From Streptomyces sp. CB00316 (GTDB taxonomy: Bacteria; Actinomycetota; Actinomycetes; Streptomycetales; Streptomycetaceae): DNA of 64,000 nucleotides. The stretch is from contig NZ_LIXI01000011.1 of the NCBI RefSeq assembly GCF_001905595.1, forward strand, positions 190,497 through 254,496, read 5' to 3'. A program made the position numbers and the translations under genes. The notes under the pieces are model-generated. The model saw nothing but the letters and a program-made list of their open reading frames with translations, ran no database searches and was not told the DNA's origin. Positions 8,161 through 16,094 of the stretch are shown here, in pieces. Each line of letters starts with the position of its first letter. Position 1 is the first letter of the stretch.

Positions 8161-10442
8161 CTGCGCTTCCCGGGGAGACCCCCGGCACCCTCGGCACGGA
8201 CACACCGCAGGGCGCCGAGCCCCCGGCGGCCACCGACGCCGAAGGCCCCGCGCACGCCGAAGCGCCCGACGCCGACGAGTCCGCCGAAGACACGGAGCCC
8301 GCAGCGGACGGCTCCGACGACGCGGAGACCTCTACGGAGGATCCGCCCGTAGGTGACGCGGCTGCCGGTGATGCTCCCACCGGCGAAGAGGGCGACGCGG
8401 CGGCCGCCGCCGCGCTCTCCGAGGCGCAGGCCGAGCTGGCCGCCCAGCGTGAACTGCGCGAGAAGATCGCGAAGCGCAAGGCCGATAAGGAAGGTCCCGT
8501 CCCCGCCGGTACGAAGCTGAGCGGCACCGCCGCCGACCTGCTGGCGGCCGTCCGGGCCGTGGAGAGCGGCGAGAAGGCGGGCGCGGAGTTCTTCGACTCC
8601 CCCGCCGCCGCACCCGCGCCCCGCCGCGCCGCCCCGGCGCCCGCCGGCCAGCCTCCCCACCCCACGCCCACCCCGGCCGCCCCCGTCGACCGGACCGCGT
8701 CGCCCGAGGCCACGGACGCGGTGCGGGCGGTCCTCGCCGAGGGCGAGGCCCCCCCGGCCCTGGCCCGCCCGGCCACCGGGACCCTGGGCGAACAGGCCGC
8801 CGAGCTGCTGCGCGCCGACCCCTGGCAGCTGCTGGCGGTCCCGGGCGTGCGCCCCGAGCAGGCGGACGGCTTCGCCCGGGCCCTGCTGGGCGCCGCGTGC
8901 GGCCCGGACGACGGGCGCCGCACGGCGGCGCTGGTCGGCTGGCTGCTGGAGCGTGCCGCCCTCCAGGGCCACACGGCGCTGGACGCCGAGGCCGTGCGGG
9001 CGGCGCTCGCCGAGCGTGCGGTGAACGACCCGGAGGAGGCCGTGCGCAACGCCGTGGAGGAGGGTGTCGCCCTGGTCTTCCAGGAGGGCACGGAGCCCAC
9101 GGAGCCGGCCGCCGCGTACGAGGAGGACGGCGAGGCACCGGCGGAGACCGAGGCACCGGAGCCGGTCCAGGTGCTGCTGGGCCTGGACCGGTACGCGCTG
9201 GCCGAGGAGAGCCTCGCCGACGGCCTGGCCCGCCTCATGAACGCCTGCGAGAAGGGCGCCGACTGGGCGGAGGCGGCAGCCGTCGCGCCCTCCCCCTCGG
9301 CCGCCGAGCTGATCCGTACGGCGGCCACCGCCGGGCTGGTCGCGCACAGCGGCGGCGAGGCGGCGCGGGCCGAGCCCGCCGCCCTGATCGCGGCGGCGCG
9401 GGGCCTGGGGCTGCGGGCCCTGGGCGCCACCCACAGCGAGGGCGGCCGCCGCCGGCTGGCCGAAGCGGTCGGCGCCCCGGACGCGGCGGTCACCCTGGCC
9501 GGGCTGCTCTCCGGCGCCGAGGGCCCCGGCCGCGACGAGGACGGGGCGCTCGCCCTGGACCTGCTCGTGGTGCTGGACGCCCCCCAGCTGGACGTGGAGG
9601 GCGCGGCCGTCCTGGTCGAGGCGCTGGCGGACGGCGTCCGGCTGGTGCTGAGCGGTGACCCCGGTGTGCTGGGTTCGGCGGGTGCCGGGCGGGTCTTCGC
9701 GGACGTGCTGGCCGCACGCGCGTGCCCGCAGGTCGTCTCCCGTACGCCGGACCCCGGTCCGATCGGCGAGCTGGTCTCCGGCATCGGCATCGGTGAGCTG
9801 ACCCAGGTCGAGGCCCCCGGCAAGGAGGTCGTGATCGTCCCGGTCCGCGATGCGGGCGAGGCCGTCCACCGCACGGTGCAGCTGGTCGCGGACTCGGTGC
9901 CCCGGGCCTTCTCCATCCCCGCCGACGACACCCAGGTCATCACCGTGGGCCACGGCGGGGCGGCCGGGACCCGGGCGCTCAACGAGGCCCTCAAGCAGCG
10001 GCTCAACCCCGGTCCCGGCCGTTTCGGCGGGTTCGACCCGGGGGACCGCGTGATCCATGTCCCCGCGCCCGGCCGTGCGGTCCCCGGCGTGGTGCGCTCG
10101 GCCGACGCCGAGGGGCTGCACCTGGACTGCGGCGGCGTCCCCGTCGTCGTACCGCAGGAGCGGGTGGAGTCGGCGGTGCGGCACGGCTGGGCGCTCAGTG
10201 CCCATCAGGCGGCCGGGATGCGCTGGCCCGCCGTGGTGGTGGTGCTGCCGGGCGACGCGGCGGCGGGGCTGAGTCGGCCGTGGGTCTACACCGCGTTCGG
10301 CCGGGGCGAGCGCCACCTGTCCGTGGTGCACGGGGTGGACCAGGCGCTCCCGCACGCGGTGGCGCAGATCCCGGCCCAGGAGCGGACGACCCGCCTGCGG
10401 CCGCTTCTGGAGGCCCTCCCGACGCCCACCTCGGTTTCCTGA
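8157..10442 (+). CDS. RecD2-like helix-hairpin-helix protein with degenerate helicase motifs
   Basis: A 761-residue protein starting at a GTG that overlaps the aldo/keto reductase stop. The first 75 residues are acidic and Ala-rich, followed by charged and Pro-rich linkers. Around residue 205 comes a helix-hairpin-helix region (ADPWQLLAVPGVRPEQADGF) as in RecD2. The C-terminal half keeps the layout of a RecD2 motor: LLVVLDAPQLDVEGAAVLVEAL in the Walker B position (near 468) and SAHQAAGMRWPAVVVVLPGD near 681, like the RecD2 motif around the conserved Gln-Gly. The Walker A Gly-Lys-Thr is absent (LVAHSGGEAARA sits there), the Walker B Asp-Glu is lost, and motif VI reads TAFGRGER. It is therefore probably a non-catalytic DNA-binding relative. 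Confidence 0.7.
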   Translation: MTALPGETPGTLGTDTPQGAEPPAATDAEGPAHAEAPDADESAEDTEPAADGSDDAETSTEDPPVGDAAAGDAPTGEEGDAAAAAALSEAQAELAAQRELREKIAKRKADKEGPVPAGTKLSGTAADLLAAVRAVESGEKAGAEFFDSPAAAPAPRRAAPAPAGQPPHPTPTPAAPVDRTASPEATDAVRAVLAEGEAPPALARPATGTLGEQAAELLRADPWQLLAVPGVRPEQADGFARALLGAACGPDDGRRTAALVGWLLERAALQGHTALDAEAVRAALAERAVNDPEEAVRNAVEEGVALVFQEGTEPTEPAAAYEEDGEAPAETEAPEPVQVLLGLDRYALAEESLADGLARLMNACEKGADWAEAAAVAPSPSAAELIRTAATAGLVAHSGGEAARAEPAALIAAARGLGLRALGATHSEGGRRRLAEAVGAPDAAVTLAGLLSGAEGPGRDEDGALALDLLVVLDAPQLDVEGAAVLVEALADGVRLVLSGDPGVLGSAGAGRVFADVLAARACPQVVSRTPDPGPIGELVSGIGIGELTQVEAPGKEVVIVPVRDAGEAVHRTVQLVADSVPRAFSIPADDTQVITVGHGGAAGTRALNEALKQRLNPGPGRFGGFDPGDRVIHVPAPGRAVPGVVRSADAEGLHLDCGGVPVVVPQERVESAVRHGWALSAHQAAGMRWPAVVVVLPGDAAAGLSRPWVYTAFGRGERHLSVVHGVDQALPHAVAQIPAQERTTRLRPLLEALPTPTSVS

Positions 10443-10450
10443 GCGACGCA

Positions 10451-10491
10451 TGACAGCGGGCCCGGGCAACGTGCGCCCGGGCCCGCTGTCA
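10451..10491. terminator. Strong bidirectional hairpin terminator
   Basis: A perfect 17-bp stem (TGACAGCGGGCCCGGGC at 10451-10467 pairing with 10475-10491) encloses a 7-nt loop. It sits exactly between the convergent RecD-like gene and the minus-strand hypothetical gene. Confidence 0.92.
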
Positions 10492-10493
10492 TG

Positions 10494-11156
10494 TCACGCG
10501 CGGCCCGCCGCCGGCTCGTCGAGCTCCTCGTCCAGCTCCTCCTCGTCGAAGACGGCGCTGACGTCGAAGCGGCAGACCACCAGCTCCGGATCGGCGTCCT
10601 CGAACGGGGCGCCGAGCCACTCCCCCGGCTCGGGCAGCGCATCGGCGGCCGAGACCCAGAGGGTGGAGTCTCCCTCCTCAAGGCCGAACTCCTTGTGCCG
10701 GGAGGCGATCTCGTCCGGTTCGTACTCGCCGAAGAGCATGCCGAGCGCGGCGTGGACGCTGGTGCCGACCACCGGGGTCGTGGCGCCGTCGGCGCCGGGT
10801 CCCTCGTCGATGTCGGCGAGGCGCTGGGCCTGGGCGAGCAGCCGCTGGGGTTCCGCGACCGCGTAGTCGCGCCGGATCAGCACACTGAGCGCGCTGGGCT
10901 CGGCCGGTCCGGCGTAGGGCGGCAGGGAGTCGTCCGCGCCGGGGATCTCGAAGGGGGTGACCTCGTCGTAGCGGTCGTAGAGGAGCTCGTCGTAGACCTC
11001 GGCCGCAGCGGCCAGTGAGTTGAACGCTTCGTAGACGGCGGGGTCGTCGTCCCCGGTACGGCGTTCGACCGCGTCGAGGTGACGGTCGATCGCGGCTTTG
11101 ACCGCCTCGGCGGCGGCACGTACCTCGGCAGCGGTGGGCTGCGCAGCATCAGACAT
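10494..11156 (-). CDS. Conserved hypothetical acidic protein
   Basis: A 220-residue acidic protein that I do not recognise beyond its being typical of Streptomyces. It starts MSDAAQPTAAEVRAAAEAVK; upstream in-frame codons are unlikely because that start would overlap the divergent promoter. The N-terminal 80 residues are helical (AAIDRHLDAVERRTGDDD, AAAEVYDELLYDRYDEV). The end is a run of Asp/Glu (FDEEELDEELDEP). There is no signal peptide or membrane segment. It is divergent from the DUF5703 gene 47 bp away and convergent with the RecD-like gene. Confidence 0.8.
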   Translation of the reverse strand: MSDAAQPTAAEVRAAAEAVKAAIDRHLDAVERRTGDDDPAVYEAFNSLAAAAEVYDELLYDRYDEVTPFEIPGADDSLPPYAGPAEPSALSVLIRRDYAVAEPQRLLAQAQRLADIDEGPGADGATTPVVGTSVHAALGMLFGEYEPDEIASRHKEFGLEEGDSTLWVSAADALPEPGEWLGAPFEDADPELVVCRFDVSAVFDEEELDEELDEPAAGRA

Positions 11157-11203
11157 AGTGCAGACGCTATCCGTACCGGGGCTCTGCCCGCACAATAGAT
11201 GCG

Positions 11204-11392
11204 ATGCCGGAATACGAATTTGTCGACGTGTACGTGCCGCGCGGGGTCTCCCGCAAGGAAGCGGCCCGACTGCTGACCGACCACGCCGAGTACGGACACT
11301 GGGAGCTGGACCGCCTGACGCTGCGCCGCGACGGCAGCCGCAGGGTGCGGCTGCGCCGACGGATCATCCGTCAGCTTCGAGCCACCTGGTGA
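11204..11392 (+). CDS. DUF5703 family small protein
   Basis: A 62-residue protein, MPEYEFVDVYVPRGVSRKEA onward, matching the small actinobacterial DUF5703 family. The first half is a predicted beta-helix unit (EYEFVDVYVPRGVS, KEAARLLTDHAEYG) and the second half is very basic (RRDGSRRVRLRRRIIRQLR), which suggests nucleic-acid or membrane contact. Function unknown. A GC-rich hairpin follows the stop. Confidence 0.87.
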   Translation: MPEYEFVDVYVPRGVSRKEAARLLTDHAEYGHWELDRLTLRRDGSRRVRLRRRIIRQLRATW

Positions 11393-11420
11393 CAGGGTCA
11401 CGCGCCGCCTGAGAACAGAA

Positions 11421-11446
11421 ACGGGCCCCGCGGATGCGGGGCCCGT
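11421..11446 (+). terminator. Hairpin terminator after the DUF5703 gene
   Basis: A perfect 11-bp stem (ACGGGCCCCGC at 11421-11431 pairing with 11436-11446) closes a GGAT tetraloop, 28 bp after the DUF5703 stop and before the convergent chpC stop. It could serve both. Confidence 0.85.
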
Positions 11447-11501
11447 CCGTGTTCGTCCTGCCGGTCTCGTCCTGCGGTGCCGACCGGTGTGCGCGCCTGG
11501 A

Positions 11502-12302
11502 TCAGGCGGCGCTGCGGGAGCGGCGGTAGAGCACCGATCCCATCCCGGCCAGCAGCAGTCCGGCGCTCGCCGGGATCAGCATCTCCATGCCCCCCGCACC
11601 GGTCTGCGCGAGCTGCTCCTCCGGCTCGAGCTGGGGCCCGGGGACATTCGGCTCGGGCGGCTGGTAGGCCGGGGGCTCGACCGGCGGGTCCACCGGCGTC
11701 TCCGGCGTGACCGGCGGCTTCTCCGGCTCCTCCGGCGGCGGGGGCGGCGGCTCGGCGTCGTTGGAGCAGCTGTTGCCGAAGGTCGGGTTCAGCAGCCCGA
11801 TGACGGAGACGCTGTTGCCGCAGACGTTGACCGGGACGCTGATGGGCGCCTGGATCGCGTTGCCGGAGAGGATGCCGGGCGAGCCCTGCGCGACCGCTTC
11901 CGCACCGGCGCCACCTGCCCGGTGACGACCCGTGCCGGGCTCGCCGTGCCGGTCGGTCGCGGTGGTGTTCCCCGCCTGTGCCCCGTTGCCGGCCTGGGCT
12001 CCTTCGCCGGAGCCGCCGCCGATACGGTTCTGCGGTCCGGAGTCCTGGCGCGATTCCGCCGGCCCGTTCTCGCAGTCGTTTCCGAAGGTGGGGTTGATGA
12101 GACCGCCGACGGTGACCGAGTTGCCGCAGACGTTGACCGGGATGTCGATCGGGACCGAGACCGAGTTGCCGGACAGCACGCCCGGCGAGCCCGTGGCCGT
12201 CGAGGCCGCCCCGGCGTCGGCGTGGGCGTAGCCGCCACTGAGAGCGAGGACCCCGCCCGCCGCCGCCATGGTGATCAGGCCTTTACGAGTGACCTGTCGC
12301 AT
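11502..12302 (-). CDS. chpC: Long chaplin with two chaplin domains and a sortase signal
   Basis: A secreted hydrophobic surface protein that anchors the amyloid chaplin layer of aerial hyphae to the cell wall. The 266 residues show a Sec signal peptide (MRQVTRKGLITMAAAGGVLA, cleaved after AHA). Two chaplin domains follow, each beginning SPG(V/I)LSGN and with paired Cys in VNVCGNSV...NPTFGN..C, separated by a Gly/Ala/Gln linker. Then come a Pro/Glu-rich wall-spanning segment and the class E sortase motif LAQTG with a membrane helix and RRSRSAA tail. The size matches ChpC of S. coelicolor and it pairs with chpH as there. Upstream in-frame Met codons are outside the signal peptide. Confidence 0.93.
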   Translation of the reverse strand: MRQVTRKGLITMAAAGGVLALSGGYAHADAGAASTATGSPGVLSGNSVSVPIDIPVNVCGNSVTVGGLINPTFGNDCENGPAESRQDSGPQNRIGGGSGEGAQAGNGAQAGNTTATDRHGEPGTGRHRAGGAGAEAVAQGSPGILSGNAIQAPISVPVNVCGNSVSVIGLLNPTFGNSCSNDAEPPPPPPEEPEKPPVTPETPVDPPVEPPAYQPPEPNVPGPQLEPEEQLAQTGAGGMEMLIPASAGLLLAGMGSVLYRRSRSAA

Positions 12303-12371
12303 AGGTTCGTTTCCTGCCTTCTGCCTTCCGAAAAACCCCCGGACATGACCGTGCGGGAGCCGAATGCCGAG

Positions 12372-12406
12372 CGGTCCCGGAGTGCATGGCACGCACTCCG
12401 GGACCG
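12372..12406 (-). terminator. Hairpin terminator between chpH and chpC
   Basis: A 14-bp perfect stem (CGGTCCCGGAGTGC at 12372-12385 pairing with 12393-12406) with a 7-nt loop follows the chpH stop and precedes chpC. The two chaplin genes, though adjacent and co-directional, are therefore probably separate transcription units. Confidence 0.85.
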
Positions 12407-12441
12407 GCCGAGCTCAAACCCTTACGGGTTGACGACCAGCG

Positions 12442-12675
12442 TCAGGCGTTGACGCAGGTGTTGCCGAAGGCGGGGTTCAGCAGCCCGATCACGGAGACCG
12501 TGTTGCCGCACAGGTTGATCGGCACGTGGACCGGGACCTGGACGACGTTGCCGGAGAGCACGCCGGGGCTGCCGATGGCCGCACCCTGGGCGCCCGCGTC
12601 GGCGGAAGCCATGCCCGCACCCGCGAGAACGAGGCCACCGGTAGCAGCCGCAACTGCGACGACCTTCTTGATCAT
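12442..12675 (-). CDS. chpH: Short chaplin ChpH
   Basis: A 77-residue secreted short chaplin that self-assembles into amyloid fibrils at the air interface to allow aerial growth. It has a Sec signal peptide (MIKKVVAVAAATGGLVLAGA, cleaved near ASA) and one chaplin domain with GSPGVLSGNVVQVPVHVPIN, the two conserved Cys residues (NLCGNT and NTCVNA) and the terminal Asn. It has a very strong ribosome site, AGGAGG, 6-7 nt before ATG. The leader holds an 8-bp hairpin at 12696-12718. Length and neighbours match ChpH of other Streptomyces. Confidence 0.96.
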   Translation of the reverse strand: MIKKVVAVAAATGGLVLAGAGMASADAGAQGAAIGSPGVLSGNVVQVPVHVPINLCGNTVSVIGLLNPAFGNTCVNA

Positions 12676-12695
12676 GATTCCTCCTAGTTGGAAAG

Positions 12696-12718
12696 TGCGG
12701 TCCCAGCCGCGGACCGCA
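12696..12718 (-). promoter_or_regulatory. Stem-loop in the chpH leader
   Basis: TGCGGTCC and GGACCGCA form an 8-bp stem with a 7-nt loop about 20-43 nt upstream of the chpH start, between the Shine-Dalgarno and the likely promoter. It could stabilise the abundant chaplin message or serve as an operator. Confidence 0.45.
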
Positions 12719-12839
12719 AACCTTGTAACGAGGAGGGTGGAGCGGGGCTACGCGTGAACGGCGCGTTTCACCCTTTCGGTCACGTACGCACAGGCAGTCG
12801 AATCACGCACGGGACCGGTCGGCGGTTCGTGCGGGCCGG

Positions 12840-14174
12840 TCAGCAGTTGTCGATGAACCGGTCGAGCACCCGCACGCCGAACTGCAGACCGTCCACCGGG
12901 ACCCGCTCGTCGACACCGTGGAACATCCCGGCGAAGTCCAGCTCCGGCGGCAGCTTCAGCGGGGCGAAGCCGAAGCCCCGGATGCCGAGGTCGTCGAAGG
13001 ACTTGGCGTCGGTGCCGGCCGAGAGCATGTACGGCACGGCCCGGGCGATCGGGTCCTCGGCGACCAGCGCGGTCTGCATGGCGTCGACCAGCGCGCCGTC
13101 GAACGTGGTCTCCAGCGCCTTGTCGGCGTGCACGTCCTCGCGCTTCACGTTGGGGCCGAGGATCCGGTCCAGGTCGGCGAGGAACTCCTCCTCGTACCCC
13201 GGCAGGTACCGGCCGTCGACGTGGGCGGTGGCCTGGCCCGGGATGACGTTGACCTTGTAGCCGGCGCCGAGCTGGGTGGGGTTGGCGGTGTTCTGCAGGG
13301 AGGCCCCGATCAGCTTGGAGATGCCGCCCAGCTTGGCCAGCGTCTCGTCCATGTTCTCCGGGTCCAGCTCGGTGCCGAGCGCGTCCGAGAGCTCGTCCAG
13401 GAAGTGCCGCAGCGTCTTGGTGACGCGGACGGGGAACTTGTGCCGACCCAGCCGCCCGACCGCCTCGGAGAGCTCCGTGATGGCGTTGTCCTTGTGGATC
13501 ATCGACCCGTGCCCGGCGGTGCCGTCCACGGTGAGCTTCATCCAGTGCATGCCCTTCTGGGCCGTCTCCACCAGATAGAGGCGCAGCTTCTCGTTGACGG
13601 TGAACGAGAACCCGCCGACCTCGCTGATCGCCTCGTTGACGCCCTCGAAGAGCCCCGGGTGGTTGTCGACCAGGTAGCGGGCGCCGTACGTGCCGCCCGC
13701 CTCCTCGTCCGCGACGAAGGCCAGCACGATGTCGCGCGGGGGCTTGCGGCCCGTGCGCATCCGTTCGCGTACGACCGCGAGGGTCATCGCGTCCATGTCC
13801 TTCATGTCGACGGCACCCCGGCCCCAGACACAGCCGTCCGCGATCTCCCCGGAGAACGGGTCGTGCGTCCAGTCCGCCGCGTTGGCCGGGACGACATCGG
13901 TGTGTCCGTGGATGAGCAGGGCGGGCCGGGACGGGTCCTCGCCCTCGATCCGGGCGACGGTGGAGGCGCGGCCCTTGTGCGACTCGAAGATCTGCGGCTC
14001 CAGACCCACCTCGGCGAGCTTCTCCGCCACGTACTCGGCGGCGAGCCGCTCACCGGGGCCGGAGTGGTCGCCGTAGTTGCTGGTGTCGATCCGGATCAGG
14101 TCACGACAGAGGTCCACGACCTCCCTCTCGGCGTTGCCGCCGCCGACGGTGCTGCCCGTGCTGCTCTCGCTCAC
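12840..14174 (-). CDS. M20 family metallopeptidase
   Basis: A 444-residue cytoplasmic dizinc hydrolase of the M20/M25/M40 family, which cleaves dipeptides or N-acyl amino acids. Metal and catalytic residues are in place: LLIHGHTDVVPA (His and Asp), WGRGAVDMKDMDA (bridging Asp) and FVADEEAGG (catalytic Glu and ligand). The lid-domain His is in TAGHGSMIHKDNAI. A GTG start at 14172-14174 is chosen because GGAAGGA lies just upstream; earlier in-frame codons give a Gly/Arg-rich extension with no ribosome site. It is a single gene; its promoter faces that of tRNA-Leu. Confidence 0.92.
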   Translation of the reverse strand: MSESSTGSTVGGGNAEREVVDLCRDLIRIDTSNYGDHSGPGERLAAEYVAEKLAEVGLEPQIFESHKGRASTVARIEGEDPSRPALLIHGHTDVVPANAADWTHDPFSGEIADGCVWGRGAVDMKDMDAMTLAVVRERMRTGRKPPRDIVLAFVADEEAGGTYGARYLVDNHPGLFEGVNEAISEVGGFSFTVNEKLRLYLVETAQKGMHWMKLTVDGTAGHGSMIHKDNAITELSEAVGRLGRHKFPVRVTKTLRHFLDELSDALGTELDPENMDETLAKLGGISKLIGASLQNTANPTQLGAGYKVNVIPGQATAHVDGRYLPGYEEEFLADLDRILGPNVKREDVHADKALETTFDGALVDAMQTALVAEDPIARAVPYMLSAGTDAKSFDDLGIRGFGFAPLKLPPELDFAGMFHGVDERVPVDGLQFGVRVLDRFIDNC

Positions 14175-14357
14175 GCTGCTTCCTTCCGCTGTCGCCGTGG
14201 TGCTCCTCCCCATCCTCCCGCGCCCACCGCCCACACCCAAGGCCGTGCACCCCCCGTCACGCACCGTTCACAGCCATCGGGGCGTGATCGAGCACCCCCG
14301 AATGTTTGCTATGGTTTTCCACGTCGGAACGGGCACGGCCCGCGAGACAGACACCTT

Positions 14358-14445
14358 GTCCGGGTGGCGGAATGGCAGACGCGCTAGCTTGAGGTGCTAG
14401 TGCCCTTTATCGGGCGTGGGGGTTCAAGTCCCCCCTCGGACACCA
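14358..14445 (+). tRNA. tRNA-Leu (anticodon GAG)
   Basis: A class II tRNA with a long variable arm. The 7-bp acceptor GTCCGGG pairs with CTCGGAC (one G-U), the anticodon stem CTAGC/GCTAG holds the loop TTGAGGT with anticodon GAG, and the T arm contains GGTTCAAGTCC. The variable stem is TGCCC...GGGCG. The discriminator is A and CCA is encoded. It reads CTC and CTT leucine codons. A TATGGT hexamer at 14310-14315 is a plausible -10 box. Confidence 0.97.
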
Positions 14446-14449
14446 GCGG

Positions 14450-14475
14450 GAGCCCCACTTCGGTGGGGCTCTTTT
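14450..14475 (+). terminator. Intrinsic terminator after tRNA-Leu
   Basis: A 9-bp stem GAGCCCCAC/GTGGGGCTC capped by a TTCG tetraloop and followed by TTTT, a textbook factor-independent terminator starting 5 nt after the tRNA CCA. It separates the tRNA from the pseudouridine synthase gene. Confidence 0.95.
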
Positions 14476-14507
14476 GCGTCACCGGGTTCGGCGGGAAAGG
14501 GGCGGGG

Positions 14508-15452
14508 ATGAGGGGCCGCAGGAAGGCGTCCGTCGGGCCCCTGCCCCAGCGGGACGGGATCGATGCCGTACGGGTGCGGCTGCCCGAGGATCCCGGCGGG
14601 GTGTGGGGAAACGTCGGGGGGTATCTCGTCGCGCGGTTCGGTGGGGCGATCGGGGCCGAGCGGGTTCGCGCGATGCTCGACGCGGGGCGGTTCGTGGGCG
14701 CCGAGGGGGGCGCTGTGCGGGGCGGTGAGCCGTACGTCGCCGGGCGGAGCATCTGGTTCCATCGGGACTTCGCGGCCGAGGAGCCGGTGCCCTTCCCTAT
14801 CGGGATCGTGTACCGGGACGCGCATCTCGTGGTCGCCGACAAGCCGCACTTCCTCGCCACCACGCCCCGGGGGCGGCACATCACCGAGACCGCGGTGGCC
14901 CGGCTGCGCCGGGAGCTGGGGGTGCCCGCGCTCCAGCCCGCGCACCGGCTGGACAGGCTGACGGCGGGGCTCGTGCTCTTCGTGGTGCGGCCCCAGGAGC
15001 GGGGCGCGTACCAGACGCTGTTCCGGGACCGGCTGGTGAGCAAGGAGTACGAGGCGGTGGCCCCGTACGACCCGGAGCTGTCCCTCCCCCGGACCGTACG
15101 GAGCCGGATCGTGAAGGAGCGCGGGGTGCTCGCCGCGCGGGAGGAGCCGGGTGAGGCGAACAGTGAGAGCCGGCTGGAGCTGGCGGAGCGGCGGGGCGGG
15201 CTGGGCCGCTACCGGTTGCTGCCCGCCACCGGGCGGACGCATCAGCTGCGGGTCCATATGAAGGCGCTGGGGGTGCCGATCGTCCACGATCCGCTGTATC
15301 CGGTGGTGGAGCCGGCGGCGGAGGGGGCGGTGGAGGACTTCTCCCGGCCCTTGCAGCTGTTGGCGCGGCGGCTGGAGTTCACCGATCCGGTCAGCGGGGA
15401 GCCGCGCCGCTTCGTGAGCGGGCTGCGGCTCTCCGCCTGGCCGGAGGGGTGA
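14508..15452 (+). CDS. RluA family pseudouridine synthase
   Basis: A 314-residue pseudouridine synthase that isomerises uridine in structured RNA. The catalytic Asp is in PAHRLDRLTAGLVLFV near residue 149. Other family hallmarks are VVADKPHFLATTP and the C-terminal GRTHQLRVHMKALGVPIVHD. The N-terminal 65 residues are not a canonical S4 domain. The start MRGRRKASVG is preceded by GGAAAGGGG, and the open frame upstream runs through the tRNA gene, so it is excluded. The RNA target (rRNA or tRNA) is unknown. It converges on the metallo-hydrolase gene 12 bp away. Confidence 0.92.
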   Translation: MRGRRKASVGPLPQRDGIDAVRVRLPEDPGGVWGNVGGYLVARFGGAIGAERVRAMLDAGRFVGAEGGAVRGGEPYVAGRSIWFHRDFAAEEPVPFPIGIVYRDAHLVVADKPHFLATTPRGRHITETAVARLRRELGVPALQPAHRLDRLTAGLVLFVVRPQERGAYQTLFRDRLVSKEYEAVAPYDPELSLPRTVRSRIVKERGVLAAREEPGEANSESRLELAERRGGLGRYRLLPATGRTHQLRVHMKALGVPIVHDPLYPVVEPAAEGAVEDFSRPLQLLARRLEFTDPVSGEPRRFVSGLRLSAWPEG

Positions 15453-15464
15453 CGTACGCGGTCC

Positions 15465-16094
15465 TCAGTGGCCGCGCTTGATCCAGTCGTCGAGCTGCGG
15501 GGCTTCCGCGCCGATGGTGGTGGGGTCGCCGTGACCCGTGCGGACGGTGGTGTCACCCGGGAGCGTGAGCAGCCGGTCCCTGATCGAGTCGATGATCGTC
15601 GGGAAGTCCGAGAAGGACCGGCCGGTGGCGCCGGGGCCGCCCTGGAAGAGCGTGTCGCCGGTGAAGACCGTGGCCAGCTCGGGGGCGTAGAGGCAGATGC
15701 CGCCGGGGGCGTGGCCCGGGGTGTGGAGGACCTTGAGGGTGGTGCCCGCCACCTCCAGCTCCTGGCCGTCGGTCAGTTCACCGTCGGGGGCGCGGTCCGG
15801 GTGGGTCTGCTGCCAGAGCGGAAGGTCGTCCGGGTGCAGCAGGATGGGGGCGCCGGTGGCCTCCGCCAGGGCGGGGGCGGCGTCGATGTGGTCGTTGTGC
15901 GCGTGGGTGCAGACGATGGCGCGCAGCGAACGGCCGGCGAGCGCGGCCTCGATGGCGGCGGCGTCGTGGGCGGCGTCGATGACGATCGCCTCGGTGTCGT
16001 CGCCGACGATCCAGACGTTGTTGTCCACGTCCCACTCGCCGCCGTCGAGGGCGAAGGTGCCGGAGGTGACCAGGTGGTCGATGCGGCCGGCCAT
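15465..16094 (-). CDS. MBL-fold metallo-hydrolase linked to mycothiol-dependent formaldehyde oxidation
   Basis: A 209-residue metallo-beta-lactamase-fold hydrolase of the glyoxalase II-like group. The metal motif is CTHAHNDHIDAA (HxHxDH), with further ligands in LHTPGHAPGG, VFTGDTLFQGGPG and RTGHGDP. Its start overlaps the stop of the S-(hydroxymethyl)mycothiol dehydrogenase gene (ATGA), so it is co-translated. By analogy with S-formylglutathione hydrolase it may hydrolyse the S-formylmycothiol product. That role is inferred from the coupling, not shown by the sequence. Confidence 0.92.
   Translation of the reverse strand: MAGRIDHLVTSGTFALDGGEWDVDNNVWIVGDDTEAIVIDAAHDAAAIEAALAGRSLRAIVCTHAHNDHIDAAPALAEATGAPILLHPDDLPLWQQTHPDRAPDGELTDGQELEVAGTTLKVLHTPGHAPGGICLYAPELATVFTGDTLFQGGPGATGRSFSDFPTIIDSIRDRLLTLPGDTTVRTGHGDPTTIGAEAPQLDDWIKRGH

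Noticed and set aside
8072..10006. Long antisense frame opposite the RecD-like gene
   Set aside because: It is Ser/Ala/Arg-rich low-complexity translation, typical of the reverse strand of GC-rich genes, with no ribosome site. The plus strand has the correct third-position bias.
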